64,000 bases of DNA from Clostridia bacterium (GCA_018399635.1 JAGYOH010000016.1:1-64000), one strand, 5' to 3'; positions 52,859 through 63,145 are shown, counted from the stretch's first letter. Numbers and translations: made by a program. Notes: generated by a model from the letters alone, not told the origin.

Positions 52859-53884
52859 TTATTGAGGCATCATTTCGGCCGGAATTTCGATGCCCTTTTC
52901 CTGGTAGTATTTGACCGCACCCGGATGCAGCGGTACAGGAGGCAGTCCGACAACGGCGTTGTCAAGGGTCACGCTTTCAAGAGCCTGGTGGGAACCGACG
53001 ATGTCTTCATAATACTCATACATGGTCTTGGTCAGTTGATAAACCAGGTCCTCGTCCACACTGGCATTGGTGAAGAGGGCGGATTTGATGCCCACGGTCT
53101 TGACGTCTTCATCGAGTCCCGGATAGAGGCCGGCAGGTACGGTGAACTGGCCGTATTGCGGGGCTTCAGCCTTCAATGTGGCGTATTCTTCATCGGTGAA
53201 GGACAGCATCTTGACCTCGGTCTTGCCGGCGAAGATTTCAGAAACTGAAGAGGTGGGAATGCCGGCTTCCGCGTTCATGGCGTCAAGCTGGCCGTTCTGC
53301 ATGGCGCTGGAGGCTTCGGAATATCCGAGATGCTCGGCGGTGTAGTCATCAGCAGTGAGGCCGCCTAGAATTTCAAGCATTTTGAGGGTGCCGTATTCGG
53401 TGCCTGATCCGGCTCCGCCCACGTTGATGGAATGACCGGCCACGTCGGCAAGGCTGTTGATGCCCGAGGATTCAGTGACGACGATCTGGGACAGTTCAGG
53501 CCACAGGCCCGTGATGAGTCGGACGTCTTCAAACTGATTGTCGGCGAAACCTTCTTCCCCCGCCATGGCGAAGTAACCGAGACTGGCTACGGCGATGCCC
53601 AGCTGAGCTTCGTTGCTCTTGAGCATGTTGAGGTTTTCAACCGAACCCCCTGAGGACTGGGCGGCGGCGACAATGCCCTGGTCACCGAGTTTTTCACTCC
53701 AGAGTGTCGCCAGGATGGTGCCGACAGGGTAGTAGGTTCCTCCGGTGGAGCCGGTGACGATGGTGACGAATTGTTTTTCAGGTGCCGGTGCTTCTCCTGC
53801 GGGAGTTTCGGAGCTGCAACCTGCCAGAGAACCCATCAAGAGAACCATAACCAGCAGCAGTGATAGACGTTTTTTCAATTGCAT
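52859..53884 (-). CDS. TAXI-family TRAP solute-binding lipoprotein
   Basis: 341 residues with a lipoprotein signal (LKKRLSLLLVMVLLMGSLAGC, lipobox LAGC) and the TAXI fold: VTIVTGSTGGTYYPVG, QSSGGSVENLNML, LGIAVASLGYFA, INVGGAGSGTEYGTLKMLE, GQLDAMNAEAGIPTSS. Members bind glutamate, aromatic acids or other carboxylates; the ligand here is not decided. AAGGAGG lies 9 bp before ATG 53884. A canonical sigma-54 promoter is 32 bp upstream. Confidence 0.94.
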   Translation of the reverse strand: MQLKKRLSLLLVMVLLMGSLAGCSSETPAGEAPAPEKQFVTIVTGSTGGTYYPVGTILATLWSEKLGDQGIVAAAQSSGGSVENLNMLKSNEAQLGIAVASLGYFAMAGEEGFADNQFEDVRLITGLWPELSQIVVTESSGINSLADVAGHSINVGGAGSGTEYGTLKMLEILGGLTADDYTAEHLGYSEASSAMQNGQLDAMNAEAGIPTSSVSEIFAGKTEVKMLSFTDEEYATLKAEAPQYGQFTVPAGLYPGLDEDVKTVGIKSALFTNASVDEDLVYQLTKTMYEYYEDIVGSHQALESVTLDNAVVGLPPVPLHPGAVKYYQEKGIEIPAEMMPQ

Positions 53885-53915
53885 TTCATAATCCCTCCTT
53901 TTTAACATTAATTAC

Positions 53916-53931
53916 TGCAAGTATCGTGCCA
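53916..53931 (-). promoter_or_regulatory. Sigma-54 promoter of the TAXI-TRAP operon
   Basis: Minus strand TGGCACGATACTTGCA: GG (-24) and GC (-12) separated by exactly 10 bp, matching the TGGCAC-N5-TTGCA consensus in full. Confidence 0.92.
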
Positions 53932-53974
53932 TAGGATTGAAGGGGGGTTTCAAGGGGAAAAGGGGACGGGACCA

Positions 53975-54006
53975 CAAAAACCACCCTGCAAAATTTGCAG
54001 GGTGGT
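53975..54006 (-). terminator. Terminator of the regulator gene, also a perfect palindrome
   Basis: CCACCCTGCAAA / TTTGCAGGGTGG with one central base, followed on the minus strand by TTTTT. It lies 50-75 bp upstream of the sigma-54 promoter, and an adjacent second TTTGCAGG is present at 54012-54019, so the palindrome could also bind the regulator. Confidence 0.8.
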
Positions 54007-54022
54007 AAAATTTGCAGGGGAG

Positions 54023-55381
54023 TCACCCCTCGTATTCCTTGAGTTTGTATCTGAGATTTCTCTCGCTGATGCCCAGGACCTCGGCGGTTTTTCTCCGGTT
54101 GCCCGCCATGGCCTCCAGGGTTTTGAGAATCACCTCCCGGGTGATTTCCTCCAGGGACTGGCCGATGGTCACTGGAATGAACCGGTGACCGCCCAAAAGA
54201 TTCTTCTTGGAGGCCATGGCGATGATTTCATCCGGCAGATCGTCGACTTCAATGTAGCTGTGGTCCGTCAGGGCGGCGGCTCTTTCGAGAATGTTTTCCA
54301 GTTCCCTCACATTCCCCGGATAGTCGTAGGCCTCCAGGGCGAGGAGGGCTTCCCTGGTAATCCCCTTGATGCCCTTGCCGAGGCGCTGGTTGCACTTGTC
54401 GATGAAATGCCGGGTCAGGAGGGGAATGTCCTCTCTGCGCTTGTCCAGGCCCGGCAGATCGATGCTGATGACATTGAGGCGGAAATAGAGGTCCTCCCTG
54501 AAATTCCCCTTCTCCACTTCCTTCCTCAGGTCCTTGTTGGTGGCGGCGATGATTCTGACGTCCACGGGCTTCGATTCTTCTGAACCCAGGGGGGTGATCT
54601 CCCTTTGCTGGATGACCCTGAGCAGCTTCACCTGGAGGTTGAGATCGAGTTCCCCGATTTCATCCAGAAACACGGTGCCCTTGTGGGCGAGCTCGAACCG
54701 GCCCTTTTTCTTTGAACCGGCACTGGTATAGGCGCCTTTTTCGTGGCCGAAGAGTTCGCTTTCCAGAAGATTTTCCGGGATCGCCCCGCAGTTGATGGCT
54801 TCAAAACGACCGTTTCTCCGATTGCCTTCATAGTGGATGGCCCTGGCCACCAGTTCCTTGCCGGTACCGCTGGGACCCTGGAGGATGATGTTCACATCCA
54901 CGTCCTTCACCTTCTGGATCAGATCGAAAACCTCCCGCATTCTCTTGGATTTTCCGATGATCCCCCCGAGGCCGTAGCGCTCGGAGACCTCGTTCTGCAG
55001 GTAACTGACTTTTTCCTTGAGGAGCTTGTATTCCAGGGCCTTGCCCAGGAGGGCCTTGAGCTGGGTGATTTCAAGGGGCTTCATGATGTAATCGTAGGCG
55101 CCCTTTTTCATGGCCTCGATGGAGGTCTGGATGCTGCCGTGGGCGGTCATCATCACCACGAGGGTCTCCGGGGCCCTGGCTTTGATCTGTTCCAGGATTT
55201 CCAGGCCTGAAATTTCTCCGAATTTCAAGTCCAGCAGGACCAGGTCGAAGAAATCATTTTCAAGGTGGTGGTTGGCTTCCAGGAGGTTGCCCGCCATGCT
55301 GATTGAAAAATCCTTGCCCAGGGCATAGCCCAGGGAAGAAAGAATGGCCTTTTCGTCGTCGATGATCAAGAGTTTTCTCAT
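54023..55381 (-). CDS. NtrC-family sigma-54-dependent response regulator
   Basis: 452 residues: receiver (LLIIDDE, phospho-Asp in LVLLDLKFGEISG, Lys in YIMKPLE), AAA+ domain (Walker A GPSGTGKELVA, Walker B GTVFLDEIGEL, arginine-finger region VRIIAATNKDLR) and a C-terminal Fis-type helix-turn-helix (GNRRKTAEVLGISERNLRYKL). The sigma-54 contact loop reads GAYTSA instead of GAFTGA. Its start overlaps the kinase stop by ATGA. Two sigma-54 promoters flank the kinase-regulator pair, so the TAXI-TRAP operon and the cyclodeaminase-family gene are the obvious targets. Confidence 0.94.
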   Translation of the reverse strand: MRKLLIIDDEKAILSSLGYALGKDFSISMAGNLLEANHHLENDFFDLVLLDLKFGEISGLEILEQIKARAPETLVVMMTAHGSIQTSIEAMKKGAYDYIMKPLEITQLKALLGKALEYKLLKEKVSYLQNEVSERYGLGGIIGKSKRMREVFDLIQKVKDVDVNIILQGPSGTGKELVARAIHYEGNRRNGRFEAINCGAIPENLLESELFGHEKGAYTSAGSKKKGRFELAHKGTVFLDEIGELDLNLQVKLLRVIQQREITPLGSEESKPVDVRIIAATNKDLRKEVEKGNFREDLYFRLNVISIDLPGLDKRREDIPLLTRHFIDKCNQRLGKGIKGITREALLALEAYDYPGNVRELENILERAAALTDHSYIEVDDLPDEIIAMASKKNLLGGHRFIPVTIGQSLEEITREVILKTLEAMAGNRRKTAEVLGISERNLRYKLKEYEG

Positions 55382-57348
55382 GGAGCTTCCTCCTTCAGAT
55401 GGGATTTCGGGAAAATGAGCATGACCGTGGTCCCCTCCCCGGGGGCGCTTTTGATTTCAATATCGCCGCCGTTTTCCGAGGCCAGCTGATAGCTGATGGA
55501 AAGACCGAGACCCGTGCCGGTCTGCTTGGTGGTGTAGAAGGGATCGAAAATCTTCTCCAGGTCTTCCTTGGGAATTCCGATGCCGTTGTCCGTGACCCGG
55601 ATGACAATCTGGTCCTTGTGCGCCTTGGCACTGATGGTGATTTTCGGCGGGGCGGCCATATCCTTGAAGGCTTGAATCCCGTTGATCAGGAAGTTGAGCA
55701 TGACCTGTTTGAACTGCTGTTCATCGATATAAAGGTAGAGGTCTCCGGGGCAGTCCAGGCTGACGGTGATGCCCTTTTCCTCGAACTGGTTGGCGAAGAG
55801 GGTGAGGATTTCCGAAAGACATCGGTGCACCGGGAAAAGCTCCTTCTGGCTGACCTTGGGACGGGCATAATCCAGGAGTTCCGTGACGAAGCCATTGAGC
55901 TTGTTGATTTCCCTGGGCAGGTCCCGGGCGATTTCATCTCTGAAGCGGGGATCTTCAAAATTGTCGGGAAGCACCTCCACGTAGGTTTTGATGGCGGTGA
56001 GGGGATTGCGGATTTCATGGGCGATTTCCGTGACCAGGAGTCCCAGGGACTCCAGCTTGTCCTGCATGGCCAGCTTTCTGCGCATGTATTTTTCCTCCGT
56101 GACATCCGCCATGGTGAGGGTCAGTCCCGTGACCTGGTTCTTTTCAATGATCAGGGGGTAGATATTGTACTCCAGTATCCGCTTTTCACCCTCCCGGACA
56201 TAGGATTTCTCCACTTCCTTCTTATGAAGGCCCGTTTTGAGGACATGGGCGAAGTCCCGGTCGTAGAAAAGCTTGTCCAGGGGGGTTTCCTTGTAGTGGC
56301 GATGAAGGGACTCGAGGTAGTCCGGCCCCAGGAAGTAGGCCATTTTTTCGTTCATGGAGAGAATCCGGCCCGCCTTGTCAAAGGTCACAAGGCCGTTGAA
56401 GATGCTGTTGAGGGTCTGCTCCTTGTAGGTGGACTCCATGACCAGGTTTCTGGTCTGTCTGGCGACTTCCTTTTTCAGCAGCTTGTTCCAATGGTAGAAG
56501 AGAATCAGAACCAGGGTGAAGAAGGCGAAAATGATGAGACCAAAATAGAGGAGGTTTCTCACATAGGCCTGGGGCAGACCGATGGGTTCGCCGAACCATT
56601 TGCTGTAGATCTTGTCGTAGGTGCCCTTGCGCTTGATGGTGGCCAGGCCCTCGTTGAAGATCTCGAGGAGGGCGTCATCCCCCTTGGCCACGGCGATGCC
56701 GTAGTCGCTGGGGAGGAGCTCCTCGCCGGTGATTTTGACCTGGTCCCGGTAAGCACTTCGCTGGACCGTGTACAGGCCCGTCAGCCGGTTGCCGACATAG
56801 GCGACGGTCTCTCCGCTCAAGAGCTTGTCGATGGCCATTTCATGGGTCTCCGACTCCACGAGTTCGATCTCCCCCACGCTCAGGAGATAGTCCGAGGCGA
56901 AATCGTCCTTTTGCACCGAGACCTTGACCCCCTTGAGGTCCTCGAGGTTGACGATGTAGTTGTTGTCGGATTTCACGAAAATGGAGAGGGAGGAGACCAG
57001 GTAGGGGTCGGCGAAATCGTAGAGCAGGCTCCTGCCCTCGGAATATTTCATTCCCTGTATGGCGCGGATATCTCCGTTTTCCAGGGCAAGAATCGCATTG
57101 TACCAGGGCATGGGGAGGATTTCAAGGTCCAGTCTCATTTCAATGGCGATGGCTCGCATGATATCGATGTTGAAGCCCTTGTAAACCCCGGTTTCATCCA
57201 CGTACTCAAAGGGAGGGAAGTAGTAGTCCCCCCCCACGACGATGGTTTCGCCGGTAAAATCCGCTTCATCGGAAAAAGCGGGGGTAGAAAAAACCCCCAT
57301 AAGAAGAATGACGAGCATGACGGCCGGCAGTCTTGATCTTGTCCTCAA
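55378..57348 (-). CDS. Sensor histidine kinase with fused periplasmic SBP_bac_3 domain
   Basis: 656 residues: signal peptide (MLVILLMGVFSTPAFS), an extracytoplasmic family-3 solute-binding domain (about 35-255: GETIVVGGDYYFPPFEYVDE, GFNIDIMRAIA, PSDYGIAVAKGDDALLEIFNEGLATI), one membrane helix (about 272-292), a PAS domain (about 320-420), HisKA (EIAHEIRNPLTAI) and HATPase (DNGIGIPKEDLEKIFDPFYTTK, GTGLGLSISY). SBP_bac_3 domains usually bind amino acids, so this kinase probably senses one directly. A TTG start is likely (AAAGGGG upstream). It forms an operon with the NtrC-type regulator. Confidence 0.94.
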   Translation of the reverse strand: MRTRSRLPAVMLVILLMGVFSTPAFSDEADFTGETIVVGGDYYFPPFEYVDETGVYKGFNIDIMRAIAIEMRLDLEILPMPWYNAILALENGDIRAIQGMKYSEGRSLLYDFADPYLVSSLSIFVKSDNNYIVNLEDLKGVKVSVQKDDFASDYLLSVGEIELVESETHEMAIDKLLSGETVAYVGNRLTGLYTVQRSAYRDQVKITGEELLPSDYGIAVAKGDDALLEIFNEGLATIKRKGTYDKIYSKWFGEPIGLPQAYVRNLLYFGLIIFAFFTLVLILFYHWNKLLKKEVARQTRNLVMESTYKEQTLNSIFNGLVTFDKAGRILSMNEKMAYFLGPDYLESLHRHYKETPLDKLFYDRDFAHVLKTGLHKKEVEKSYVREGEKRILEYNIYPLIIEKNQVTGLTLTMADVTEEKYMRRKLAMQDKLESLGLLVTEIAHEIRNPLTAIKTYVEVLPDNFEDPRFRDEIARDLPREINKLNGFVTELLDYARPKVSQKELFPVHRCLSEILTLFANQFEEKGITVSLDCPGDLYLYIDEQQFKQVMLNFLINGIQAFKDMAAPPKITISAKAHKDQIVIRVTDNGIGIPKEDLEKIFDPFYTTKQTGTGLGLSISYQLASENGGDIEIKSAPGEGTTVMLIFPKSHLKEEAP

Positions 57349-57405
57349 TGGAAAAACCCCTTTACGATTCTGTCAATTCTATTATGCACTGAATGAAGCC
57401 GTTTG

Positions 57406-57443
57406 TAAAAAAAGCTCTCCCTCTTTTCACAGCTGGAGAGCTT
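57406..57443 (-). terminator. Terminator after the cyclodeaminase-family gene
   Basis: AAGCTCTCC / GGAGAGCTT on the minus strand followed by a run of seven T. Confidence 0.85.
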
Positions 57444-57456
57444 CTTGAAAAATGAC

Positions 57457-58536
57457 CTAGCCGAGGATCGGATTGTCCCAAAGGGGGAGGGTCAGGCCGA
57501 TGCCCTGGGCTTTTGCATTGGTGTAGACGCGGTAGGCTTCTGAAAGGTCGTGGATGCCGAGACCGATGGGGTTGAAGAAAATGATGTCCTCGGGGGACTG
57601 CCTCACCTGGAGACGGCCCACCACGGTCTGGCCCAGGTCCGTGACCTTTTCTCTTGGAATGGTCCCGTCCTGGACGGCCCGGTAGCTGACATCCACCCCG
57701 TGTCCGGAGACGGCATCAAAATCATCCACCACCACATGATCGACGAATTTCAAAGCCTCGGGAGGGGTATCCCAGAAGGAGATTTCACAGTGGAGGGCGC
57801 CTTTCTTGTACCACTCTCCCTTGACATAGGGGGCCTTGGCCATGGTGGCGGTGGCGATGACATCGCTGTCCCTGAAGGCTTCCTCGGCGCTGTCCACGAT
57901 GGTGAAGGTCATGTCGGGGATTTCCCGGGTCATCCTCTCCACGAAGCTTTCGCAGGTTTCCCGGCTGAGATCGTAGACCTTGCAGACCTCCAGGCTCGGG
58001 GCACCGGCCTTGAAGGCGTGGGTCTGGGTGATGCCCTGGACAGAGGCGCCCACAAGACCCATGACCCTGGCGCCGGGGTTGGCCAGGTATTTGACAGCCA
58101 CACCGCTGGCGGCACCGGTACGCATGGCGGAAACAAGGGACCCGTCCATGACGCAAAGGGGCATCAGGGTCTCGGGATCTGCGATGATGATGAGGGCGTT
58201 GGCCCTGGGCAGACCGTACTTTCGGGGGTTGTGGGGCTTGGAGGGGATCCATTTGATGCCTGAGGTATTGACGGGTCCCAGGAGATCTCTGGCCTTGAGT
58301 TCCTCCCGGTAGGCCTCGCCGCCTAAAAAACTGGGCATGGACATGATGCGGCCGATGGTTTCCTCGGTTTCGGGACCTCCCCAGCGGATGACGGGTTTGT
58401 GGGGCAGGATGTAGTCCCCCTTGCCATGCAGGAAGAAGGACCGTTCGGTTGCCTTGAGGGCGCCTGACATGTCATAGCCTCCGGCTTTCACACAGTCCTC
58501 CTGCTGCAGATACAAAAATTCCACACGACGATTCAT
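57457..58536 (-). CDS. Ornithine cyclodeaminase / mu-crystallin family enzyme
   Basis: 359 residues: substrate-side RWGGPETEETIGRIMSMPSF, GIKWIPSKPHNPRKYGLP, CVMDGSLVSAMRTGAASGVA (catalytic region), NAD-binding GLVGASVQGITQTHAF, and the C-terminal FNPIGLGIHDLSEAYRVY. The family includes ornithine cyclodeaminase, alanine dehydrogenase and imine reductases; this longer variant is sometimes annotated as tyramine oxidase subunit B, so its reaction is uncertain. GAGGAGG sets ATG 58536. A perfect sigma-54 promoter lies 40 bp upstream. Confidence 0.88.
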   Translation of the reverse strand: MNRRVEFLYLQQEDCVKAGGYDMSGALKATERSFFLHGKGDYILPHKPVIRWGGPETEETIGRIMSMPSFLGGEAYREELKARDLLGPVNTSGIKWIPSKPHNPRKYGLPRANALIIIADPETLMPLCVMDGSLVSAMRTGAASGVAVKYLANPGARVMGLVGASVQGITQTHAFKAGAPSLEVCKVYDLSRETCESFVERMTREIPDMTFTIVDSAEEAFRDSDVIATATMAKAPYVKGEWYKKGALHCEISFWDTPPEALKFVDHVVVDDFDAVSGHGVDVSYRAVQDGTIPREKVTDLGQTVVGRLQVRQSPEDIIFFNPIGLGIHDLSEAYRVYTNAKAQGIGLTLPLWDNPILG

Positions 58537-58575
58537 TGCTAATCCTCCTCGATGACTCAAGATACCTATGAATGA

Positions 58576-58591
58576 TGCAATAACAGTGCCA
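58576..58591 (-). promoter_or_regulatory. Sigma-54 promoter of the cyclodeaminase-family gene
   Basis: Minus strand TGGCACTGTTATTGCA, full match to TGGCAC-N5-TTGCA with the -24 GG and -12 GC ten bases apart. It lies in the 153-bp divergent region shared with the agmatinase-family gene. Confidence 0.92.
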
Positions 58592-58689
58592 ACATTCTCC
58601 CCTGTCGGCTGAAATGTCTGTGGTGCTCTTCAGGAAAACATGATAGCATTGAGATGTAGCACAGAAATGAAATCTGAGGAGTGAAAAAA

Positions 58690-59649
58690 ATGGCAGACAG
58701 TGGTCCTCCCATCACGGGCATCTGTACCTTCGGCAGGTATCCCCTGGCGGGAGATCTGAAGGCCCTCAGAGGAGATATCGGGGTCCTTGGGGTTCCCTAT
58801 GATCTGGGAGTCGGTTTTTTATCCGGCACCCGGTTCGGACCAAGAAGAATCAGAGAAGCCTCCACCCAGTACGGCAGAGGCAGTCAGGGCTTTTACGATC
58901 CGGATAAAAAAGCCGTCTATCTGGGGTCCGGGCAGCAGATCATCGACTGCGGCGACGCCCTCATTGTCACCGGCGATCAGGAAGCCTCCTTTGCCAACAT
59001 CGAGTCAGCGGTGAGAAATATCCATGATCAGGGGCTGGTTCCGGCGGTGATGGGGGGAGATCATTCCATTGCCATTCCGGTGGCCAGGGCCCTGGCCGGC
59101 ATTGAGGACCTCACCGTGATCCAGATCGACGCCCACCTGGACTGGTCGAAAACCAACCAACCGGGGAGAATCACCAACGGCTGTCCCATGCGGGCCATGG
59201 CGGAGATGGGCCACTTCAAGCATATGGTCCAGATCGGGCTGAGGGGCATGGGAAGCTCCCTGGCGTCTGATTTTTCAGATGCCCAGGCCTACGGCAGCCG
59301 GCTTATCACGGCCAGGGAAGCCAGGGCCATGGGGATGGCGGAAGTTCTTGACAGAATCCCCGCTTCAAAGCACTACTATGTGACGCTGGATATCGATGCC
59401 TATGACATCACCCTGGCTCCGGGAACGGGATCCCCCCTGCCGGGCGGGTTTGACTTTGATGAAATGATGACCCTCCTGGAGGGTATCGCCGGCAAGGGAC
59501 AGGTGGTGGCCTTCGACCTCGTGGAGGTGGCGCCCCAGTACGATCCTGCCGGCATCACCCCCAGGATCGCCGCCCTCACCATGCTGCAGTTCATGGGCTT
59601 CATCTTCAAGGAAAAGGAAATTTTGACCAACAAGGAGAATCAGGAATGA
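58690..59649 (+). CDS. Agmatinase/arginase family ureohydrolase
   Basis: 319 residues with the binuclear manganese motifs: GGDHSIAIPVARAL, QIDAHLDWSK (usually DAHxD) and DIDAYDITLAPGTGSPLPGG. This places it in the SpeB-like branch that hydrolyses agmatine, guanidino acids or formimino compounds. GAGGAG 8 bp upstream favours ATG 58690; GTG 58681 is an alternative. It starts a plus-strand operon, divergent from the sigma-54-controlled cyclodeaminase-family gene. Its stop overlaps the next start by ATGA. Confidence 0.9.
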   Translation: MADSGPPITGICTFGRYPLAGDLKALRGDIGVLGVPYDLGVGFLSGTRFGPRRIREASTQYGRGSQGFYDPDKKAVYLGSGQQIIDCGDALIVTGDQEASFANIESAVRNIHDQGLVPAVMGGDHSIAIPVARALAGIEDLTVIQIDAHLDWSKTNQPGRITNGCPMRAMAEMGHFKHMVQIGLRGMGSSLASDFSDAQAYGSRLITAREARAMGMAEVLDRIPASKHYYVTLDIDAYDITLAPGTGSPLPGGFDFDEMMTLLEGIAGKGQVVAFDLVEVAPQYDPAGITPRIAALTMLQFMGFIFKEKEILTNKENQE

Positions 59650-60038
59650 ATCGATTAAGACGAATGATGCAGGGAAGAAACGGTTCGGATCAATTTGCCA
59701 TCGCTTTGCTGTACTTTGGAGTCATTCTGGCCCTTTTCGGGTCTCTGCTGGAGCTGGGGTATCTCTTGATCCTCAGCTATGTGCCTCTGATCATGAGCAT
59801 TTTCAGGACATTTTCAAAGGACATCGCCAGCCGGCGGAGGGAGAACCAGGATTATCTCACCGCCATGGCCCACTTGAAGGCCATGGTCTGGCGAAAGAAG
59901 CGGTCCGTCACCGGCAGCGAGACGCATCGCTACTACATCTGCCCCTACTGCAAACAGAAGTTGAGAGTTCCCAAGGGCAAGGGCAAGGTGGCCATCACCT
60001 GTCCCCACTGCGGCAAGGAATTCAAGAAGAAATCCTGA
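59646..60038 (+). CDS. Small membrane protein with C-terminal zinc ribbon
   Basis: 130 residues: two close hydrophobic helices (about 17-52, IALLYFGVILALFGSLLELG and YLLILSYVPLIMSIF), a charged linker, and a C-terminal CPYCKQKL...CPHCGKEF zinc ribbon facing the cytoplasm. Such proteins are common and unassigned in Firmicutes. The 4-bp overlap with the ureohydrolase gene and the 15-bp gap to the ligase gene show co-transcription. Confidence 0.82.
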   Translation: MNRLRRMMQGRNGSDQFAIALLYFGVILALFGSLLELGYLLILSYVPLIMSIFRTFSKDIASRRRENQDYLTAMAHLKAMVWRKKRSVTGSETHRYYICPYCKQKLRVPKGKGKVAITCPHCGKEFKKKS

Positions 60039-60053
60039 CAGGAGATCAACCCC

Positions 60054-61466
60054 ATGGCAAAGACCTGGGATTTGAAAAAATTCGGGAGTCGGATCGCCTT
60101 GATCGGGGATGAGGGCGAAATGACCTATCAGGAACTTGACCGGGCATCGGTTTTTTTGGCGAATCATATGTCGCCAAGAAGCCTGGTCTTCTTGTTGTGC
60201 ACCAATACCCCGGGTGCGGTGATCGGGTACACGGGATGCCTCAATCAAAAAATTGTTCCCTTGATGATCAAGGGAGATACCGAGAGAGACCATCTGGACC
60301 GGCTCCTTGAGGGGTATCAGCCGGAGTACTTGTGGGTGCCCGAGGTCAGGATGTCGGATTTTCCAGCCTGCAAAGTCCTCCTGCAGGCCTTTGGCCACGC
60401 CCTCCTGGAAACCGGTTCAAAGACTAGTGCTGAACTCTATCCGGACCTCGCCCTGCTCCTCACCACTTCAGGATCCACGGGCAGTGCCAAAATGGTGAGA
60501 CTGAGCTATGAAAACCTTGCGTTCAATATGGAAGCCATCGTCGATTATCTTGGAATCACTGAGGAGGAACGGGCCATTACCACCCTGCCCCTGTCCTATA
60601 CCTATGGCCTCTCCATCATCAACAGCCACCTTCACGCGGGTGCCGCCATCATCCTCAACGAGGCTTCCGTGCTGCAAAAGAAGTTCTGGCAAAGGGTGGA
60701 CCAATACAGAGCCACCTCCTTCGGTGGTGTTCCCTATACCTATGAGCTTCTGGACCAGATCGATTTTTATCACCGGGAAATCAAATCCCTGACAACCATG
60801 ACCCAGGCGGGAGGAAGGTTGTCCACCCGCCTTCATGAAAAAATCGCCCGGTACGCCCTTTCAAAGGAGATGGATTTCATCGTCATGTACGGGCAGACTG
60901 AAGCCACGGCCCGAATGGCTTATCTTCCCCGGGAGGCGACCTTGAAAAAAGTCGGCAGTGTCGGTGTGGCGATTCCCGGCGGTCGCTTTTATCTCATGGA
61001 TGAGGACAAGTGGCTCATCGAAGAGGCGGGACGGGCGGGTGAAATGGTCTACGAGGGGAGGAACGTGGCCCTGGGCTATGCCGAGAGTCGGGATGATCTG
61101 ATCAAGGGGGATGAATTTGCCGGGAGGCTTTTCACCGGCGATCTTGCCCAGAGAGATGATGAGGGGTTCTACTTCATCGTGGGCCGGAAAAAGCGGTTTT
61201 TGAAAATGTTCGGCAACCGTGTCAATCTTGATGAAGTGGAGGATTTGATACGGGACAGCTTTGATGACATGGATTGCGCCGTTGCCGGTAGGGACGATGC
61301 CCTGGTGGTGTTCATCACTGACCCTGACCGGGTCTCGCCGGTAGAGGGGCTGGTCCTTCAAGGCACAGGAATGCCTTCCTTTGCGGTGAAAATGGTGGTC
61401 ATTGAAAAGATTCCAAAAAACGCCTCTGGAAAGACCGCTTATGTTGAATTAAAAAAGTTGTTTTAA
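60054..61466 (+). CDS. AMP-forming acyl/aryl-CoA synthetase-family ligase
   Basis: 470 residues, somewhat short for the family: phosphate loop LLLTTSGSTGSAKM (about 138-151), TLPLSYTYGLSIINSHLHAGA, FGGVPYTYELL, YGQTEATARMAYL (A5 motif), LFTGDLAQRDDEGFYFIVGRKK (hinge Asp/Arg and Lys) and a reduced C-terminal lid ending NASGKTAYVELKKLF with the catalytic Lys. It adenylates a carboxylate; acceptor and substrate are unknown. It is encoded with a ureohydrolase and a membrane zinc-ribbon protein, so an amino- or guanidino-acid derivative is plausible. Confidence 0.88.
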   Translation: MAKTWDLKKFGSRIALIGDEGEMTYQELDRASVFLANHMSPRSLVFLLCTNTPGAVIGYTGCLNQKIVPLMIKGDTERDHLDRLLEGYQPEYLWVPEVRMSDFPACKVLLQAFGHALLETGSKTSAELYPDLALLLTTSGSTGSAKMVRLSYENLAFNMEAIVDYLGITEEERAITTLPLSYTYGLSIINSHLHAGAAIILNEASVLQKKFWQRVDQYRATSFGGVPYTYELLDQIDFYHREIKSLTTMTQAGGRLSTRLHEKIARYALSKEMDFIVMYGQTEATARMAYLPREATLKKVGSVGVAIPGGRFYLMDEDKWLIEEAGRAGEMVYEGRNVALGYAESRDDLIKGDEFAGRLFTGDLAQRDDEGFYFIVGRKKRFLKMFGNRVNLDEVEDLIRDSFDDMDCAVAGRDDALVVFITDPDRVSPVEGLVLQGTGMPSFAVKMVVIEKIPKNASGKTAYVELKKLF

Positions 61467-61470
61467 AAAA

Positions 61471-61503
61471 TAAAACCGATGCCCGGGAAAGGGCATCGGT
61501 TCA
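61471..61503. terminator. Bidirectional terminator
   Basis: ACCGATGCCC / GGGCATCGGT with a 6-nt loop and A/T-rich flanks, between the convergent ligase and ABC-F genes. Confidence 0.85.
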
Positions 61504-61517
61504 GTTCTGTTTTGGGA

Positions 61518-63143
<1,626 letters not shown>

Positions 63144-63145
63144 TT

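Noticed and set aside
55399-57336. 645-codon plus-strand frame opposite the SBP_bac_3 kinase gene
   Set aside because: The minus-strand gene shows full kinase domains; the plus frame is low-complexity Gly/Asp/His sequence typical of an antisense shadow.
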